Position numbers and translations under genes: made by a program | Shown: one piece after another, positions 7,503 through 17,248 of the stretch | Layout of the letters: every line of letters begins with the position of its first letter | Position numbering within the stretch: the first letter of the stretch is position 1 | The notes under the pieces: model-generated | What the model saw: only the letters and a program-made list of their open reading frames with translations | Databases searched by the model: none | What the model was told of the DNA's origin: nothing | Source of the DNA: Sphaerochaeta sp. Phil3 | Lineage (GTDB): Bacteria; Spirochaetota; Spirochaetia; Sphaerochaetales; Sphaerochaetaceae | Length of the DNA stretch: 64,000 nt | Assembly: GCA_001940825.1 (NCBI GenBank) | Contig: MSGT01000027.1 | Location: 1-64,000 of the forward strand | Direction of reading: 5' to 3'

Positions 7503-8812
7503 AAAGCGACACCAAGTACAACACAGGCTATATGGAACTGCTCTCCCCTGCCGGAAGCATGGAGAAGCTGGAGACGGCGTTCGCATACGGTGCGGATGCC
7601 GCCTACATGGGGCTCAAGAGCTTTTCCCTTAGGACGAATGCCAAGAACTTCGAATACGACCAGGCGCAGGCCATAAGGGACCTCAAGACCAAGACAGGCA
7701 AGAAGCTGTACTGCACAGTCAACATCTACTTCCATGAAGACGACATAGCAAAGCTAAGGACAGAGCTGGAGGAGATGAAGGGGTATCCGTTCGATGCCTT
7801 CATAATATCGGACATAGGGATCCTTGACGTGATGAAAAACGCCTTCCCTGATGCAGAGATGCACCTATCCACACAGGCCAACTGCATAAACGCAGCCTCT
7901 GCAAGGATGTATGCCAACATGGGATTCGACAGGGTCATCCTTGGACGAGAGACCCCTCTTTCAGACATAAGGCGCATCCGCGATGCAAACCCAACACTTG
8001 GAATAGAGGCTTTCGTCCATGGAGCCATGTGCATGGCGTATTCTGGAAGGTGCTTCCTTTCGTCGCATCTCACAGGTCGCAGTGCGAACCAAGGCGACTG
8101 CTCGCACACATGTAGGTGGAACTACAGGTTTGCGGAATACTCTCCTGAATTCGCGCTTGAAGAGGAATCGCGTCCAGGACGCTACTACCCAATAGAGGGG
8201 GACAGCACCTACACCACAATCCTCTCCTCCAAGGACCTTTGCATGATAGACCACCTTGCAGACCTAAGGGATGCGGGTGTGGACTCCCTCAAGATAGAGG
8301 GCCGCATGAAGAGCATCTACTACGTTGCCACCATAACCCGTGCATACCGCAAGGCCTTGGACCACCTATATGATTCAAGCGTAGACTACAAGCCGTATCG
8401 TGACGAGCTCTTCAACGTAAGCCACCGAGAATTCGCAACAGGCTTCTTCTACGGCAACGGCCCAATAGACGTGAACTCCAACGAAGACGTGGTCTCCAAC
8501 AAGGACGAAGACCTCAAGGAAGCGAACCGCACCACAACACAGGGGTACCTTAGGGACTATCTATTTCTTGGAACCATTGGGAATGAAGTCAAGCCAAACG
8601 TCTACGAAGTTGACATAAAGAACCAGATACGCACAGGCGTTCCAATCGAATTCATAGGCCCCAACGTATTGTCCCTAAGAGAAGACAGTCCTGTGGTTTT
8701 GGATGAGGACTTCAACGAAACGGACCACATAGACCACTGCAGGACTGGCTACATAAAGACAGCACTCAAGCTTGAACCTGGCTACATGATAAGAAAGGAG
8801 ATAAAGGTTTGA
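7499..8812 (+). CDS. U32 family peptidase / tRNA hydroxylation protein
   Basis: This 437-residue protein matches the U32 family, which includes TrhP (YegQ/YrrO). TrhP proteins take part in prephenate-dependent 5-hydroxyuridine formation in tRNA; some relatives were named collagenases. The N-terminus MELLSPAGSMEKLETAFAYG and the centre EAFVHGAMCMAYSGRCFLSS are signatures. The conserved cysteines lie in MCMAYSGRC and, further on, DCSHTCRW, as expected for an iron-sulfur site. A small C-terminal barrel-like domain follows. It starts inside the end of lon (ATGA overlap), so translation is coupled. Which U32 subgroup it belongs to is uncertain. Confidence 0.85.
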   Translation: MKSDTKYNTGYMELLSPAGSMEKLETAFAYGADAAYMGLKSFSLRTNAKNFEYDQAQAIRDLKTKTGKKLYCTVNIYFHEDDIAKLRTELEEMKGYPFDAFIISDIGILDVMKNAFPDAEMHLSTQANCINAASARMYANMGFDRVILGRETPLSDIRRIRDANPTLGIEAFVHGAMCMAYSGRCFLSSHLTGRSANQGDCSHTCRWNYRFAEYSPEFALEEESRPGRYYPIEGDSTYTTILSSKDLCMIDHLADLRDAGVDSLKIEGRMKSIYYVATITRAYRKALDHLYDSSVDYKPYRDELFNVSHREFATGFFYGNGPIDVNSNEDVVSNKDEDLKEANRTTTQGYLRDYLFLGTIGNEVKPNVYEVDIKNQIRTGVPIEFIGPNVLSLREDSPVVLDEDFNETDHIDHCRTGYIKTALKLEPGYMIRKEIKV

Positions 8813-9597
8813 AGAAGATATTGGTGGCTGCGTTCTTTGCTACCGCTTTGATTCCAATGGTGTTTGCAGCTTCATCTGTAGATGCCATCCAGTACGTGGA
8901 CTCGTTCTCCTTCATGGCAGACAACGAGCAGTATGTAGGGCTCTATGAAGCCATAAATAACTGCATGTCCGCAAACGAGGTAGAATCCCGATACGAAACG
9001 CTCAAGGGGTCGCTTGGGACAACTGCACAGGACTGGATGACCCTTATGAAGGCATCGCTCAACTGCGCCCACTACCATTTGGAGGTCGCATCAAAGAAGG
9101 ATGCAAAGCGCGCCAAGGAGCTCATATCGTATGCACAAACGATCTACAAAGCCCTTGAAAAATCAGGCATAGATGAAAGGCTTCTCATGCCGCTTCACTT
9201 CTGCCTCCTCTCACTGGACTATCTGGCGCACCCGCTCAGCATTGCAAAAGGGTTGGAATCCGTATCGATAATCGACAAGGCATACGAAGCCTTCCCAAAT
9301 GAACTTGCAATCGCCAACCTCTACGCAGCACGACGGCTCAACGCCCCCGCAATAGGAGGAGGAAACGCAACGGAGGCCTTTGAGATCTACACATCCATCC
9401 TATCGTGCATAGCACCCTCAAAGACCGATGTCCCAGAGGTCTCCAAATGGGAGCTCTTCGATGCCTATGCAGGCATTGCGAAGTGCTACGAAAAGCAAAA
9501 GGACAGCGAAAACGCCCTTCTCTACTACAAGAAGGCACTTGCATTGTACCCTAGAAACGAAGTGGTTCTTGAAGCCATCAAGGGCATTTCCAAGTAA
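8809..9597 (+). CDS. Exported TPR-containing protein
   Basis: This 262-residue protein has a signal peptide (KKILVAAFFATALIPMVFAA, cleavage probable after AFA-A near residue 20) and is then mostly helical. A clear tetratricopeptide repeat closes the protein: YAGIAKCYEKQKDSENALLY followed by YKKALALYP. It is probably periplasmic and a protein-protein scaffold; no catalytic motif is visible. The start is a TTG that overlaps the U32 stop as TTGA, preceded by AGGAG. It is the last gene of the lon operon, which may hint at a link to protein quality control, but that is a guess. Confidence 0.7.
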   Translation: MKKILVAAFFATALIPMVFAASSVDAIQYVDSFSFMADNEQYVGLYEAINNCMSANEVESRYETLKGSLGTTAQDWMTLMKASLNCAHYHLEVASKKDAKRAKELISYAQTIYKALEKSGIDERLLMPLHFCLLSLDYLAHPLSIAKGLESVSIIDKAYEAFPNELAIANLYAARRLNAPAIGGGNATEAFEIYTSILSCIAPSKTDVPEVSKWELFDAYAGIAKCYEKQKDSENALLYYKKALALYPRNEVVLEAIKGISK

Positions 9598-9644
9598 AAA
9601 CCATCAAAAACCGCTAAAAAATGCATATTCTGCGTACTTTTCTG

Positions 9645-9672
9645 TTGATTTACTAAATCATTGTGCTAAAAT
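9645..9672 (+). promoter_or_regulatory. Promoter of histone-like gene
   Basis: TTGATT (9645-9650), a 16-bp spacer and TAAAAT (9667-9672), with TG one base before the -10 (an extended -10). The placement 37 bases ahead of the start codon suits a sigma-70 promoter. It also lies just after the TPR gene, so the histone-like gene is separately transcribed. Confidence 0.6.
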
Positions 9673-9708
9673 TCACTCATACATAGAACCTAAATGGAGG
9701 ACAGTTTG

Positions 9709-9885
9709 ATGACAGTTCATGAACAGCTTGTCGGTTTGTTTGAGACTTACGTCCACGAGAACCAGAAGTTTACAGAAAAAGGCGTAAAGGCATCTGCATC
9801 CAGAGCAAGAAAGGCTCTTGCGGAAATTGCCAAGCTCTGCAAAGAAAGAAGAAAGGAAATACAGGACGCAAAGAACGAAGAGTAA
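9709..9885 (+). CDS. Hc1-like histone H1 family protein
   Basis: This 58-residue protein matches the short Hc1/histone-H1-like family: ETYVHENQKFTEKG followed by the helix ASRARKALAEIAKLCKERRK. In Chlamydia, Hc1 condenses the nucleoid; the short forms in spirochaetes and other bacteria keep the helical part without the lysine-rich tail. A role in DNA binding is therefore inferred. An ATG five codons earlier is in frame, but GGAGG lies eight bases upstream of this one and inside that earlier reading, so this start is preferred. It has its own promoter and a strong terminator, suggesting high expression. Confidence 0.75.
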   Translation: MTVHEQLVGLFETYVHENQKFTEKGVKASASRARKALAEIAKLCKERRKEIQDAKNEE

Positions 9886-9924
9886 GACTCAAGTCCGTTG
9901 CAGATAGTACAACTCTTAAAGAAG

Positions 9925-9950
9925 GGCCAGCTGTACGCTGGCCTTTTCTT
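9925..9950 (+). terminator. Terminator of histone-like gene
   Basis: A 7-bp G+C-rich stem GGCCAGC / GCTGGCC with loop TGTAC is followed by TTTTCTTTG. It lies 40 bases past the stop of the histone-like gene. Confidence 0.85.
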
Positions 9951-9956
9951 TGTCTT

Positions 9957-10225
9957 TTGGTCATCTCTACGTCGTCGCTGCAGAATATGCCATGCAGCAA
10001 GCCTGGTTTCTTCATTTTTTGCGTTTTTTGGACGTTTAGGAAGAAAATTTTCTTCAGTAACCGTATTTTTCGCATTTACAGAAGAAAACCACTACGCATA
10101 GTTAGGATTCACCATACGGAAAAACAGCAAAAAAAGCCATAAATGACTATTGCCCATAATGCGGTTAAGCAGTAACATTCCATTGTTGACATTTTTTGAA
10201 AATCTGTCAAAAAAGGAGACAGGAA
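9957..10225. other. Intergenic stretch before acyl-CoA synthetase
   Basis: No gene is supported here. It holds a TTGACA (10185-10190) without a good -10 at 17 bp, a T-rich middle (10010-10080), and the ribosome binding site AGGAGA ahead of the next start codon. I see no riboswitch or repeat. Confidence 0.5.
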
Positions 10226-11890
10226 ATGATACAACTTGAAAAGGGCAACTACACGATAGACAAAATGGTCAGAGCCTGCACCCAAAGCTATGGAACGCTC
10301 ACAGCTCTTACTACATACAACAAGCCAGAAACCGCAATAGCCTACAATCAGCTGGAGGACATGGCGAACGATGTGGCGCTCCAGCTCATCAGGAAAGGAC
10401 TTCCAAAGGGAGGCAAAGCCGCAATACTATCAGAAAGCTGTCCAAACTGGGGGCTTTCGTACTTTGCCATAAACAAGGCAGGTGCCGTTGCAGTACCGGT
10501 GCTTCCAAACTTCAGCAAGACAGAGGTTGAGAAGATACTTGAGCATAGCGAAGCCCAGTATGTATTCGTAAATGCTGCAAACGCCGCAAAGGTCGTTGAT
10601 TCAAAAGCAAAGGTAATACGAATAGAGGACATGGCACAGATCCCTGTATGCGAAATGAAGAAGCTTGCAACGTGCAAGTTCGCAGACCTCATAGGAACCA
10701 GTCTGCTTGGTACGGATTCATTGAAGCGGAAAGACCAAATGATGCTTGAGGAGAGGGCTCCAAAGGAAGATGACATAGCATCTATAATCTACACAAGCGG
10801 AACGACTGGAACGCCAAAAGGCGTAATGCTCACCAACAAGAACCTAGTATGGAACGCAGTCACCTGCTCCACTCCATTCATAAAGATACACAGGGGCTGG
10901 AGCGCCCTTTCCATACTTCCACTGAGCCATGTATATGAGTTCACGATTGGTCTTCTTCTGCTTCTGATAAACGGCTGTACCATAACATATCTTGGAAAGG
11001 CTCCAAGCACGAACACCCTTATGCCTGCGCTCAAGGGAGTAAGGCCTCACATTGTGCTGTCAGTACCTCTTCTCATAGAAAAGGTCTATAGAAGGGCTTT
11101 GGCTCCAAAGTTCAAGGAAGGGACGACTCTTGCAAAGTTTGCAGGAAACAGACTTACGTCAAGGTTCGTATACAACATGGTGGGCCGTAAAGTCATCAAG
11201 ACCTTTGGAGGACGCCTTAGGTTCTTTGGAGTCGGTGGCTCCAAGCTGGATCCTGAAGTGGAAGCGTTCCTTGACAAGATAAACTTCCCGTATGCACTTG
11301 GATACGGTCTTACTGAGACAAGCCCGTTCATAGCGGGATGCGGACCAAAGGACCATGTGGTTGGAACGCTAGGAGCCCCAATAGAAGGACTGGATGTGAG
11401 GATCGCCCCTGAAGACGGTGAGATACAGCTCAAAGGTCCAAGCATCATGAAAGGATACTACAAGATGCCGGAGCTTACAAAGGAGACGTTCACTGAAGAC
11501 GGGTACTTCAGAACCGGCGACCTTGGAGCCTTCGAGGACGGAAGGCTCGTCATAAAGGGACGAAGCAAGAGCATGATACTTGGATCTGGAGGAGAGAACA
11601 TATATCCAGACAACATAGAGTCCCTCATCAACGCACAGGACTTCGTAGTCGAAAGCCTTGTAGTACCAGAGGACAGGAGCCTTACCGCAATGGTGAGACT
11701 TGACATCAAAGCACTGAACAAAACCTTCAAGGATATAGATATACAGGATTTTCTAGAGAAGATCCGCTCAGAGGTCAACCAAAAGCTTGCATCCTTCAGC
11801 AGAATCCATAGGATCAAGCTTCAGGAAACGCCTTTCGAGAGAACCCCAACCGAGAAGATCAAACGGTATCTATACACGAAGGCGATGTAA
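10226..11890 (+). CDS. AMP-forming acyl-CoA synthetase
   Basis: This 554-residue enzyme activates a carboxylic acid, probably a long-chain fatty acid, to the acyl-CoA through an acyl-AMP intermediate. The adenylate-forming signatures are IIYTSGTTGTPKGVMLT near residue 190, the GYGLTETSP motif near 370, YFRTGDLG near 430 and a C-terminal GGENIYPDNIE. The length and layout fit the long-chain (FadD-type) class. The ATG with AGGAGACAGGAA upstream was chosen over an in-frame TTG ten codons earlier. No fatty-acid synthesis or degradation gene is next to it, so uptake of host lipid is the likely context. Confidence 0.85.
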   Translation: MIQLEKGNYTIDKMVRACTQSYGTLTALTTYNKPETAIAYNQLEDMANDVALQLIRKGLPKGGKAAILSESCPNWGLSYFAINKAGAVAVPVLPNFSKTEVEKILEHSEAQYVFVNAANAAKVVDSKAKVIRIEDMAQIPVCEMKKLATCKFADLIGTSLLGTDSLKRKDQMMLEERAPKEDDIASIIYTSGTTGTPKGVMLTNKNLVWNAVTCSTPFIKIHRGWSALSILPLSHVYEFTIGLLLLLINGCTITYLGKAPSTNTLMPALKGVRPHIVLSVPLLIEKVYRRALAPKFKEGTTLAKFAGNRLTSRFVYNMVGRKVIKTFGGRLRFFGVGGSKLDPEVEAFLDKINFPYALGYGLTETSPFIAGCGPKDHVVGTLGAPIEGLDVRIAPEDGEIQLKGPSIMKGYYKMPELTKETFTEDGYFRTGDLGAFEDGRLVIKGRSKSMILGSGGENIYPDNIESLINAQDFVVESLVVPEDRSLTAMVRLDIKALNKTFKDIDIQDFLEKIRSEVNQKLASFSRIHRIKLQETPFERTPTEKIKRYLYTKAM

Positions 11891-11910
11891 CCACCTACTT
11901 TTTACCCCTT

Positions 11911-11986
11911 GAACAGGGGCTGCTGGAAGAAACCACGGACAATCGAGGGAGAGAGACTGCAATGGCAATTCCAACAACCCCTGTTC
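11911..11986. repeat. Inverted repeat after acyl-CoA synthetase
   Basis: GAACAGGGG (11911-11919) and CCCCTGTTC (11978-11986) are perfect 9-bp inverted arms around 58 bases. The left arm also forms a small hairpin with an adjacent CCCCT. There is no T run, so it is not a standard terminator; it might structure the leader of the following gene. Confidence 0.4.
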
Positions 11987-12065
11987 ACCCTTTGAGATGC
12001 AATGCGCATAACACAATCCAAAGAACGGTGTTGAATTCCAAACGAATGGCGACTAGAATCGAACC

Positions 12066-13256
12066 ATGGTCGAAAGAATAGAACGAAGCAACACGAACAG
12101 CGTCAAATACAACCCAAAGGCCATTGAGAACCTTTGTGGAAACCCAAACGCAGAACCGTTCTGGGTCGCAGACATGGACCTTGCATCCCCCAACGCCGCA
12201 AATGAAGCCCTTGTAGCAACAGCGCAGCTTGGACTCTACGGCTACCCCGCATTCGATGGTTTGGACCAAGCCTTCATAGATTGGGTCAGGATGCGGCACT
12301 CATGCACGCTTTCAAAGACCGATGTCGTTGTGTCCCCCGGCATCCTGGCAAGCATAGCAGTCATGACGGAGCTGCTACCAGGAAAGGATGTCATAATCCC
12401 AAGACCTGCATACAAACCGTTCGTGGACATTGCAAGAAACCATGGAAGGAGAATACACGACTGGCCTCTTTCATACGACAGGGAGGAAGGACGATTCGAC
12501 CTGGACTTCGCCGCTCTGGAAGAGATAGCTTCAAGACCAGGAAGCAAGATCCTGTATTTCTGTTCACCTCATAACCCATCTGGAAGGGTCTGGAACAGGG
12601 CGGAACTGGAAAAAACCGCAGAGATCTGCAAAAAGTACGACATCGTTGTATTCAGCGACGAGATACACTGCGACCTGACATTCCCAAGCCAGCATCACAC
12701 GCCGTTCTTCGAGGTAGCAAGGGAAATGGACCTTGAATGCATAGTGTTCATGGCTCCATCCAAGACATTCAACATTGCAGGAGAGCATTTCTCTGCAACG
12801 GTATTCACTGATCTTTCGACCAGAGAAGCGTTCAGTACCTATCTGGAAAAGATGAGAATGGGAGAGATATCGCTGTTCTCAGGTACGGCTGCGCTTGCCT
12901 GCTACAAACACGGCTATAACTGGCTCATGGAGCTTACCGCCTATCTTGAAGACAACGCAAAGCTCATAGGCGACTTTCTTAAGACGCAGCTTCCACAGGT
13001 AAGGTTCATCATGCCACAGGCATCCTTTGTAACGTTTCTTGACTGTTCTCAGGTAAGAACGATGCTCCAAAATGCAGGCAAGGACATTGATCTTGTGCAC
13101 TTCTTTGGAAAAGAGGCATCCGTTGCCATGAATGCAGGCCCTTGGTTCGGCGAAGGCTACGAAGACTTCCTACGATTCAACTACGGAACTGACAAGAACC
13201 ATATACTTGAGGCTCTCAAGAGAATGAAGAAGGCCGTGGAAGGAATCCCATCCTAA
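12066..13256 (+). CDS. MalY/PatB-type PLP C-S lyase or aminotransferase
   Basis: This 396-residue protein belongs to the fold-type I PLP enzymes of the MalY/PatB class, which cleave cystathionine or cysteine (beta C-S lyase). Motifs are the opening FWVADMDLASPNAA, the CSPHNPSGRVW loop, the cofactor aspartate in VFSDEIHCDL and the Schiff-base lysine in APSKTFNIAG. Length fits the family (about 390). No strong ribosome binding site precedes the ATG, so the start is moderately sure. It sits alone and converges on the MATE gene. In oral spirochaetes such enzymes release hydrogen sulfide; that is only a possible role here. Confidence 0.85.
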   Translation: MVERIERSNTNSVKYNPKAIENLCGNPNAEPFWVADMDLASPNAANEALVATAQLGLYGYPAFDGLDQAFIDWVRMRHSCTLSKTDVVVSPGILASIAVMTELLPGKDVIIPRPAYKPFVDIARNHGRRIHDWPLSYDREEGRFDLDFAALEEIASRPGSKILYFCSPHNPSGRVWNRAELEKTAEICKKYDIVVFSDEIHCDLTFPSQHHTPFFEVAREMDLECIVFMAPSKTFNIAGEHFSATVFTDLSTREAFSTYLEKMRMGEISLFSGTAALACYKHGYNWLMELTAYLEDNAKLIGDFLKTQLPQVRFIMPQASFVTFLDCSQVRTMLQNAGKDIDLVHFFGKEASVAMNAGPWFGEGYEDFLRFNYGTDKNHILEALKRMKKAVEGIPS

Positions 13257-13268
13257 GATGAAACCACA

Positions 13269-14639
13269 TCAACACTCAGCGACATCGGTTTTGGGGAGCT
13301 TTCTATAGACCGTGAAATACATGGTGAGAAAGCATGAGAGACCGCCTATGACATCCGATACAGGCTCTGACAGGAAGATGCCGTAGACTCCAAGGCCAAA
13401 TAGGTTTGGAAGGACAAGCGCGAATGGAATTACAAGGACGACCTTTCTGAAGAGCGAGAAGAACAGGGCATGCTTTGCCATTCCAAGGGCTGTGAATGTG
13501 CTTTGGCCGGTTGACTGGAACGCCATGAAGAACTGCATGCAGAAGAAAAGCCTTATTGCGATCTTGGCGCACTCAAGAACGGCGGAGTCCTTTACGAAGA
13601 GGCCTGCGAATGCACCAGGGAAGAGCATGAAAAGAACCCAGATTACAAGATAGTATCCAAAGATTATGGCGAACATCCATTTTATGGCATCGCGAACACG
13701 TTGGAATTTCTTTGCTCCGTAGTTGTAGCTTATGATTGGACGTGCAGCCCCTGTCGTGCCATGCATCAGCGTCATGAACACTTCCCTAAGCGAGTTTACG
13801 ACCGTCATTGCACCAACCCATGCATCTCCGCCAAGAAGCTGGAGCTTTGCATTGTAGAGCATGGAGACGGAGCTGTTGGTTATTGAGAAGCAGAACTCCG
13901 TCAGTCCAAGGGAGATGATCTTTGAAACCATGCGCCAATTTGGTCTGAACCCTTTGAATGACAGCCTCACCTCCACCTTGCCTCCGCAAAGGAACGACAG
14001 AACCCAGGCGGCACTCACGAACTGTGAGAGTATGGTTGCAAGGGCGGCCCCTTTGACACCCATGTCGAAGACGAATATGAACACTGGATCCAGGACGATG
14101 TTTATCACCGCCCCTATCATGACAGTGAGCATACCCACTTTGGCATAGCCCAAAGCGTTGATGTATGGGTTGAGACCAAGGGAGACCATGACGAACACGG
14201 TTCCAACCAAATAGACGTCAAGGTAGTCGTTTGCATACTGAAAGGTCTGGTTGGATGCTCCTATGATCCAAAGGACATCGTCCTTGACTATATAGCCAAC
14301 GACAGTCAGAACGATTCCTGTAGCTATGAGCATGAAGGCGGAGTTGGACATGTAGTCCTTGGCGATGGATTTGTCCCCTTTGCCCAAGGCCATTGAGAAC
14401 AACGGAGAACCGCCGGATCCAAAAAGGTTCTGGAATGCGGTTATTATCGTTATTATTGGAAATGCAAGCCCAATGCCGGTCAATGCCATGGCACCTACGC
14501 CTGGCATACGACCTATATAGATCCTGTCAACTACGCTGTAAAGCACGTTCACAAGCAACGCCAAGGTCATTGGTATTGCCATGCGAACTATGTTTTCAAG
14601 AACACTTCCCTTTGAGAAATCAACATTTTTGGACCGCAT
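13269..14639 (-). CDS. MATE family multidrug exporter
   Basis: This 456-residue membrane protein has the twelve-segment, two-lobe layout of the MATE family. Opening phrases such as MAIPMTLALLVNVLYSVVDR and IYIGRMPGVGAMALTGIGLAFP are typical, and the second lobe shows the related FFMAFQSTGQSTFTALGMAK. MATE proteins export drugs or metabolites by sodium or proton antiport. It starts nine bases after the stop of the flavodiiron gene on the same strand and is likely transcribed with it. Substrate is unknown. Confidence 0.9.
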   Translation of the reverse strand: MRSKNVDFSKGSVLENIVRMAIPMTLALLVNVLYSVVDRIYIGRMPGVGAMALTGIGLAFPIITIITAFQNLFGSGGSPLFSMALGKGDKSIAKDYMSNSAFMLIATGIVLTVVGYIVKDDVLWIIGASNQTFQYANDYLDVYLVGTVFVMVSLGLNPYINALGYAKVGMLTVMIGAVINIVLDPVFIFVFDMGVKGAALATILSQFVSAAWVLSFLCGGKVEVRLSFKGFRPNWRMVSKIISLGLTEFCFSITNSSVSMLYNAKLQLLGGDAWVGAMTVVNSLREVFMTLMHGTTGAARPIISYNYGAKKFQRVRDAIKWMFAIIFGYYLVIWVLFMLFPGAFAGLFVKDSAVLECAKIAIRLFFCMQFFMAFQSTGQSTFTALGMAKHALFFSLFRKVVLVIPFALVLPNLFGLGVYGIFLSEPVSDVIGGLSCFLTMYFTVYRKLPKTDVAEC

Positions 14640-14648
14640 GCGGATACT

Positions 14649-16514
14649 TTACTTTATCCTTTCGAATGCGTCCACTCCATGTTTGCATATAGGGCATATA
14701 TAGTCGGCGGGAAGTTCGTCGCCTTCATAGACGTAGCCGCATATCCTACAGACCCATCCTGTCTTGCCTTTCTCCTCTGTGGGACGGGGCTTTATATTGG
14801 AAAGATAATACGAATAAGTACAGGAAGGCTCATCTCCCAAACGCTCCGCGTGCGTTACGTCCGCAATATAGAGCCAATGGCTTCCAAGGTCCACGACCTG
14901 CTTCACTTTGGCGCTTATGTAGGCGTTCGTATTCTTTGAAATGTACAGCACACCGTTGCCACTTCTCTTTGCATCTTCAAAGCCTTGGAACTTGTCTGTA
15001 TCCCGCCCACTTGCAAATCCAAAGCGCTTTAACACATCCATCGTCGCGCTTTGGGTAAGGAAGCTCACGTTGAAAACACCTGTCTTCTGGATGAGTTCGT
15101 TGGTGTAGTTCTTCTTGTTCACAGACACCGTTATCGCCAAAGGCTCCTCCGCAACCTGGCACAGGGTATTGATTATGCAACCATTGTCCTTCAAACCTTC
15201 CCCTTCTCCACCTGCAGTCAAAACGAACAGTCCGTATGAGATGCTGTGAAGGGCTTTGCGGTCTATTATCACATTTGCTTTTTGGGGTTCCAAAACCGTA
15301 TTTTCCAGTCTTTTGCCCATGCTTTGGACAATTGCATCTGCTATATTTCCAAGTTCGGCAACATTGTCATCCTTAACGGACGACTTCAACGAAGAAGTCT
15401 CCTCAAGTATCGTCATGTTCTTCATGGACGACAGTATCTCTCTCATCAAGGCACCGCTTGTAGCGGCCCAACTGCCGTTCTCAACAACCGCCACCGTCCT
15501 GTTCTGGAGATTGTGGGCCTTGAGATCAAGGAGCACATTCTCCATGTTGACGAATATGCCAGAGTTGTATGTGGAGGATGCAAAAACAAGATGGCTGCAA
15601 CGGAACGCCTCTGATACTATCTCTGACGGGTGTGTCTTTGAAACATCATAGACTGCAATGTTTCTGACACCCTTGTCTGCAAGATCCCTTGCAAGGATGT
15701 TCGCTGCATTCTCGGTTCCGCCATATATGGAGCCGTATGCTATCATGACGGCATCGTCTTCAGGAGTGTAGGTAGCCCACTTTGTGTACTTGTCCACAAA
15801 CCAGGCTATGTCCTTCCTCCATATGGGACCATGGAGAGGGCATATCATGGCAATGTCCAGCCCACCGGCCTTCTTGAGAAGGGCTTGGACCTGGACACCG
15901 TACTTTCCAACAATGTTGGTATAGTAGCGTCTGGCTTCAGAAAGCCACTGCGTCTTGAAATCGTATTCGTCTGCGAATAGGTTTCCGTTCAAGGCACCAA
16001 AGGTTCCAAAGGCATCGGCACTGAAAAGGATCTTGTCCGTCATGTCGTATGTAACCATGACCTCTGGCCAGTGCACCATTGGAGCATTGACGAACGTGAA
16101 TACATGGCGGCCAGTCTTGAGCTGGTCGCCCTCCTTCACGGCATGGGATGGAATGGATGTATCAGCATCGAAGAACTGCCCTATCATGTCAAGTGCACGT
16201 TTGGTCGCAACGATCTGGGTCTCTGGATGTCTGAGACGCAGCTCTCCAATCGTTGCGGCATGGTCAGGCTCCATGTGGTTGACTATGAGGTAGTCCAAAG
16301 GCCTTCCTTCAAGGATGTGCTCAATGTTCTCAAGGAACACACCGGAAACGGATCTGTCAACTGTGTCTATAAGGACAGTCTTCTCATCCATCACAAGATA
16401 GGAGTTGTATGAAACTCCGTTTGGAATTGGAAACACGTTTTCGAAGAGTGCCAGCCTTCTATCGCTGGAACCTACATAGAACACATCTTCAAGGACTTTT
16501 CCGGTGCAGTGCAT
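14649..16514 (-). CDS. Multidomain flavodiiron protein
   Basis: This 621-residue protein reduces oxygen (or nitric oxide) to water in anaerobes. Four modules follow each other. A metallo-beta-lactamase-type diiron domain carries the ligands HMEPDH at residues 80-85. A flavodoxin domain begins MIAYGSIYGGTENAAN near 255. A flavin-reductase-like domain runs from about 415 to 575, starting LHSISYGLFVLTAGG. A C-terminal rubredoxin has the two pairs CRICG and CPICK. A fused flavin reductase and rubredoxin would bring electrons from NAD(P)H to the diiron site in one chain. AGGAGG stands eight bases upstream. Rubrerythrin lies 69 bases upstream on the same strand, so this is an oxygen-defence unit. 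Confidence 0.9.
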   Translation of the reverse strand: MHCTGKVLEDVFYVGSSDRRLALFENVFPIPNGVSYNSYLVMDEKTVLIDTVDRSVSGVFLENIEHILEGRPLDYLIVNHMEPDHAATIGELRLRHPETQIVATKRALDMIGQFFDADTSIPSHAVKEGDQLKTGRHVFTFVNAPMVHWPEVMVTYDMTDKILFSADAFGTFGALNGNLFADEYDFKTQWLSEARRYYTNIVGKYGVQVQALLKKAGGLDIAMICPLHGPIWRKDIAWFVDKYTKWATYTPEDDAVMIAYGSIYGGTENAANILARDLADKGVRNIAVYDVSKTHPSEIVSEAFRCSHLVFASSTYNSGIFVNMENVLLDLKAHNLQNRTVAVVENGSWAATSGALMREILSSMKNMTILEETSSLKSSVKDDNVAELGNIADAIVQSMGKRLENTVLEPQKANVIIDRKALHSISYGLFVLTAGGEGEGLKDNGCIINTLCQVAEEPLAITVSVNKKNYTNELIQKTGVFNVSFLTQSATMDVLKRFGFASGRDTDKFQGFEDAKRSGNGVLYISKNTNAYISAKVKQVVDLGSHWLYIADVTHAERLGDEPSCTYSYYLSNIKPRPTEEKGKTGWVCRICGYVYEGDELPADYICPICKHGVDAFERIK

Positions 16515-16583
16515 GTCAACCTCCTAATGCAAGGACGCAGCAACGAACCCGCCGCTGCGTCCAAACGCTCAATATTTCAAATA

Positions 16584-17120
16584 TCAGTAGTTCTCTGCGT
16601 TGAGCTCGAAGTACGCCTGTGGATGAGCGCATACAGGACACACTTCAGGAGCCTTCATGCCAACGCTTATGTGTCCGCAGTTGCGGCACTTCCAGATTCG
16701 TACGGCGCTTCTTTCAAAGACCTCGTCAGCCTTAACGTTGTCCAGAAGGGCTCTGTATCTGTCCTCATGGTGCTTCTCGATCTCCGCCACCATTCTGAAC
16801 TTAGCGGCAAGCTCCTTGAAGCCCTCTTGTTCAGCATCCTTTGCAAAGCCTTCGTACATGTCCGTCCACTCGTAGTTCTCACCGTCTGCCGCAGCCTCGA
16901 GGTTCGTGGAGGTATCGCCAAGAAGCCCAAGCTCCTTGAACCACATCTTGGCATGTTCCTTCTCATTATCCGCAGTTTCAAGGAAAATTGCGCTTATCTG
17001 TTCGAATCCTTCCTTCTTTGCAACCGATGCAAAGTACGTGTACTTGTTCCTAGCCTGAGACTCGCCGGCAAAGGCGGCTTCAAGGTTCTTCTCTGTCTTT
17101 GTTCCTGAATACTTTCCCAT
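16584..17120 (-). CDS. rbr: Rubrerythrin
   Basis: This 178-residue protein removes hydrogen peroxide in anaerobes. The N-terminal ferritin-like four-helix domain bears the diiron motifs [23 protein letters not shown] and, in the second half, [10 protein letters not shown]. The C-terminal rubredoxin domain has CRNCGH and [12 protein letters not shown]. The length is normal. AGAGG stands upstream of the ATG. Its neighbour downstream is the flavodiiron gene, matching the frequent pairing of peroxide and oxygen reduction. Confidence 0.95.
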   Translation of the reverse strand: MGKYSGTKTEKNLEAAFAGESQARNKYTYFASVAKKEGFEQISAIFLETADNEKEHAKMWFKELGLLGDTSTNLEAAADGENYEWTDMYEGFAKDAEQEGFKELAAKFRMVAEIEKHHEDRYRALLDNVKADEVFERSAVRIWKCRNCGHISVGMKAPEVCPVCAHPQAYFELNAENY

Positions 17121-17248
17121 AACAAACCTCTTTGTAATTCAACGATTGGCATGGCGGGATGCATGAAGTACACCTTGGCACCACGTCAATTAAAAGATAC
17201 ACCTGCTCTGCAGAAACGCAAAGCAAAAACACTATTTTTTACCCAATC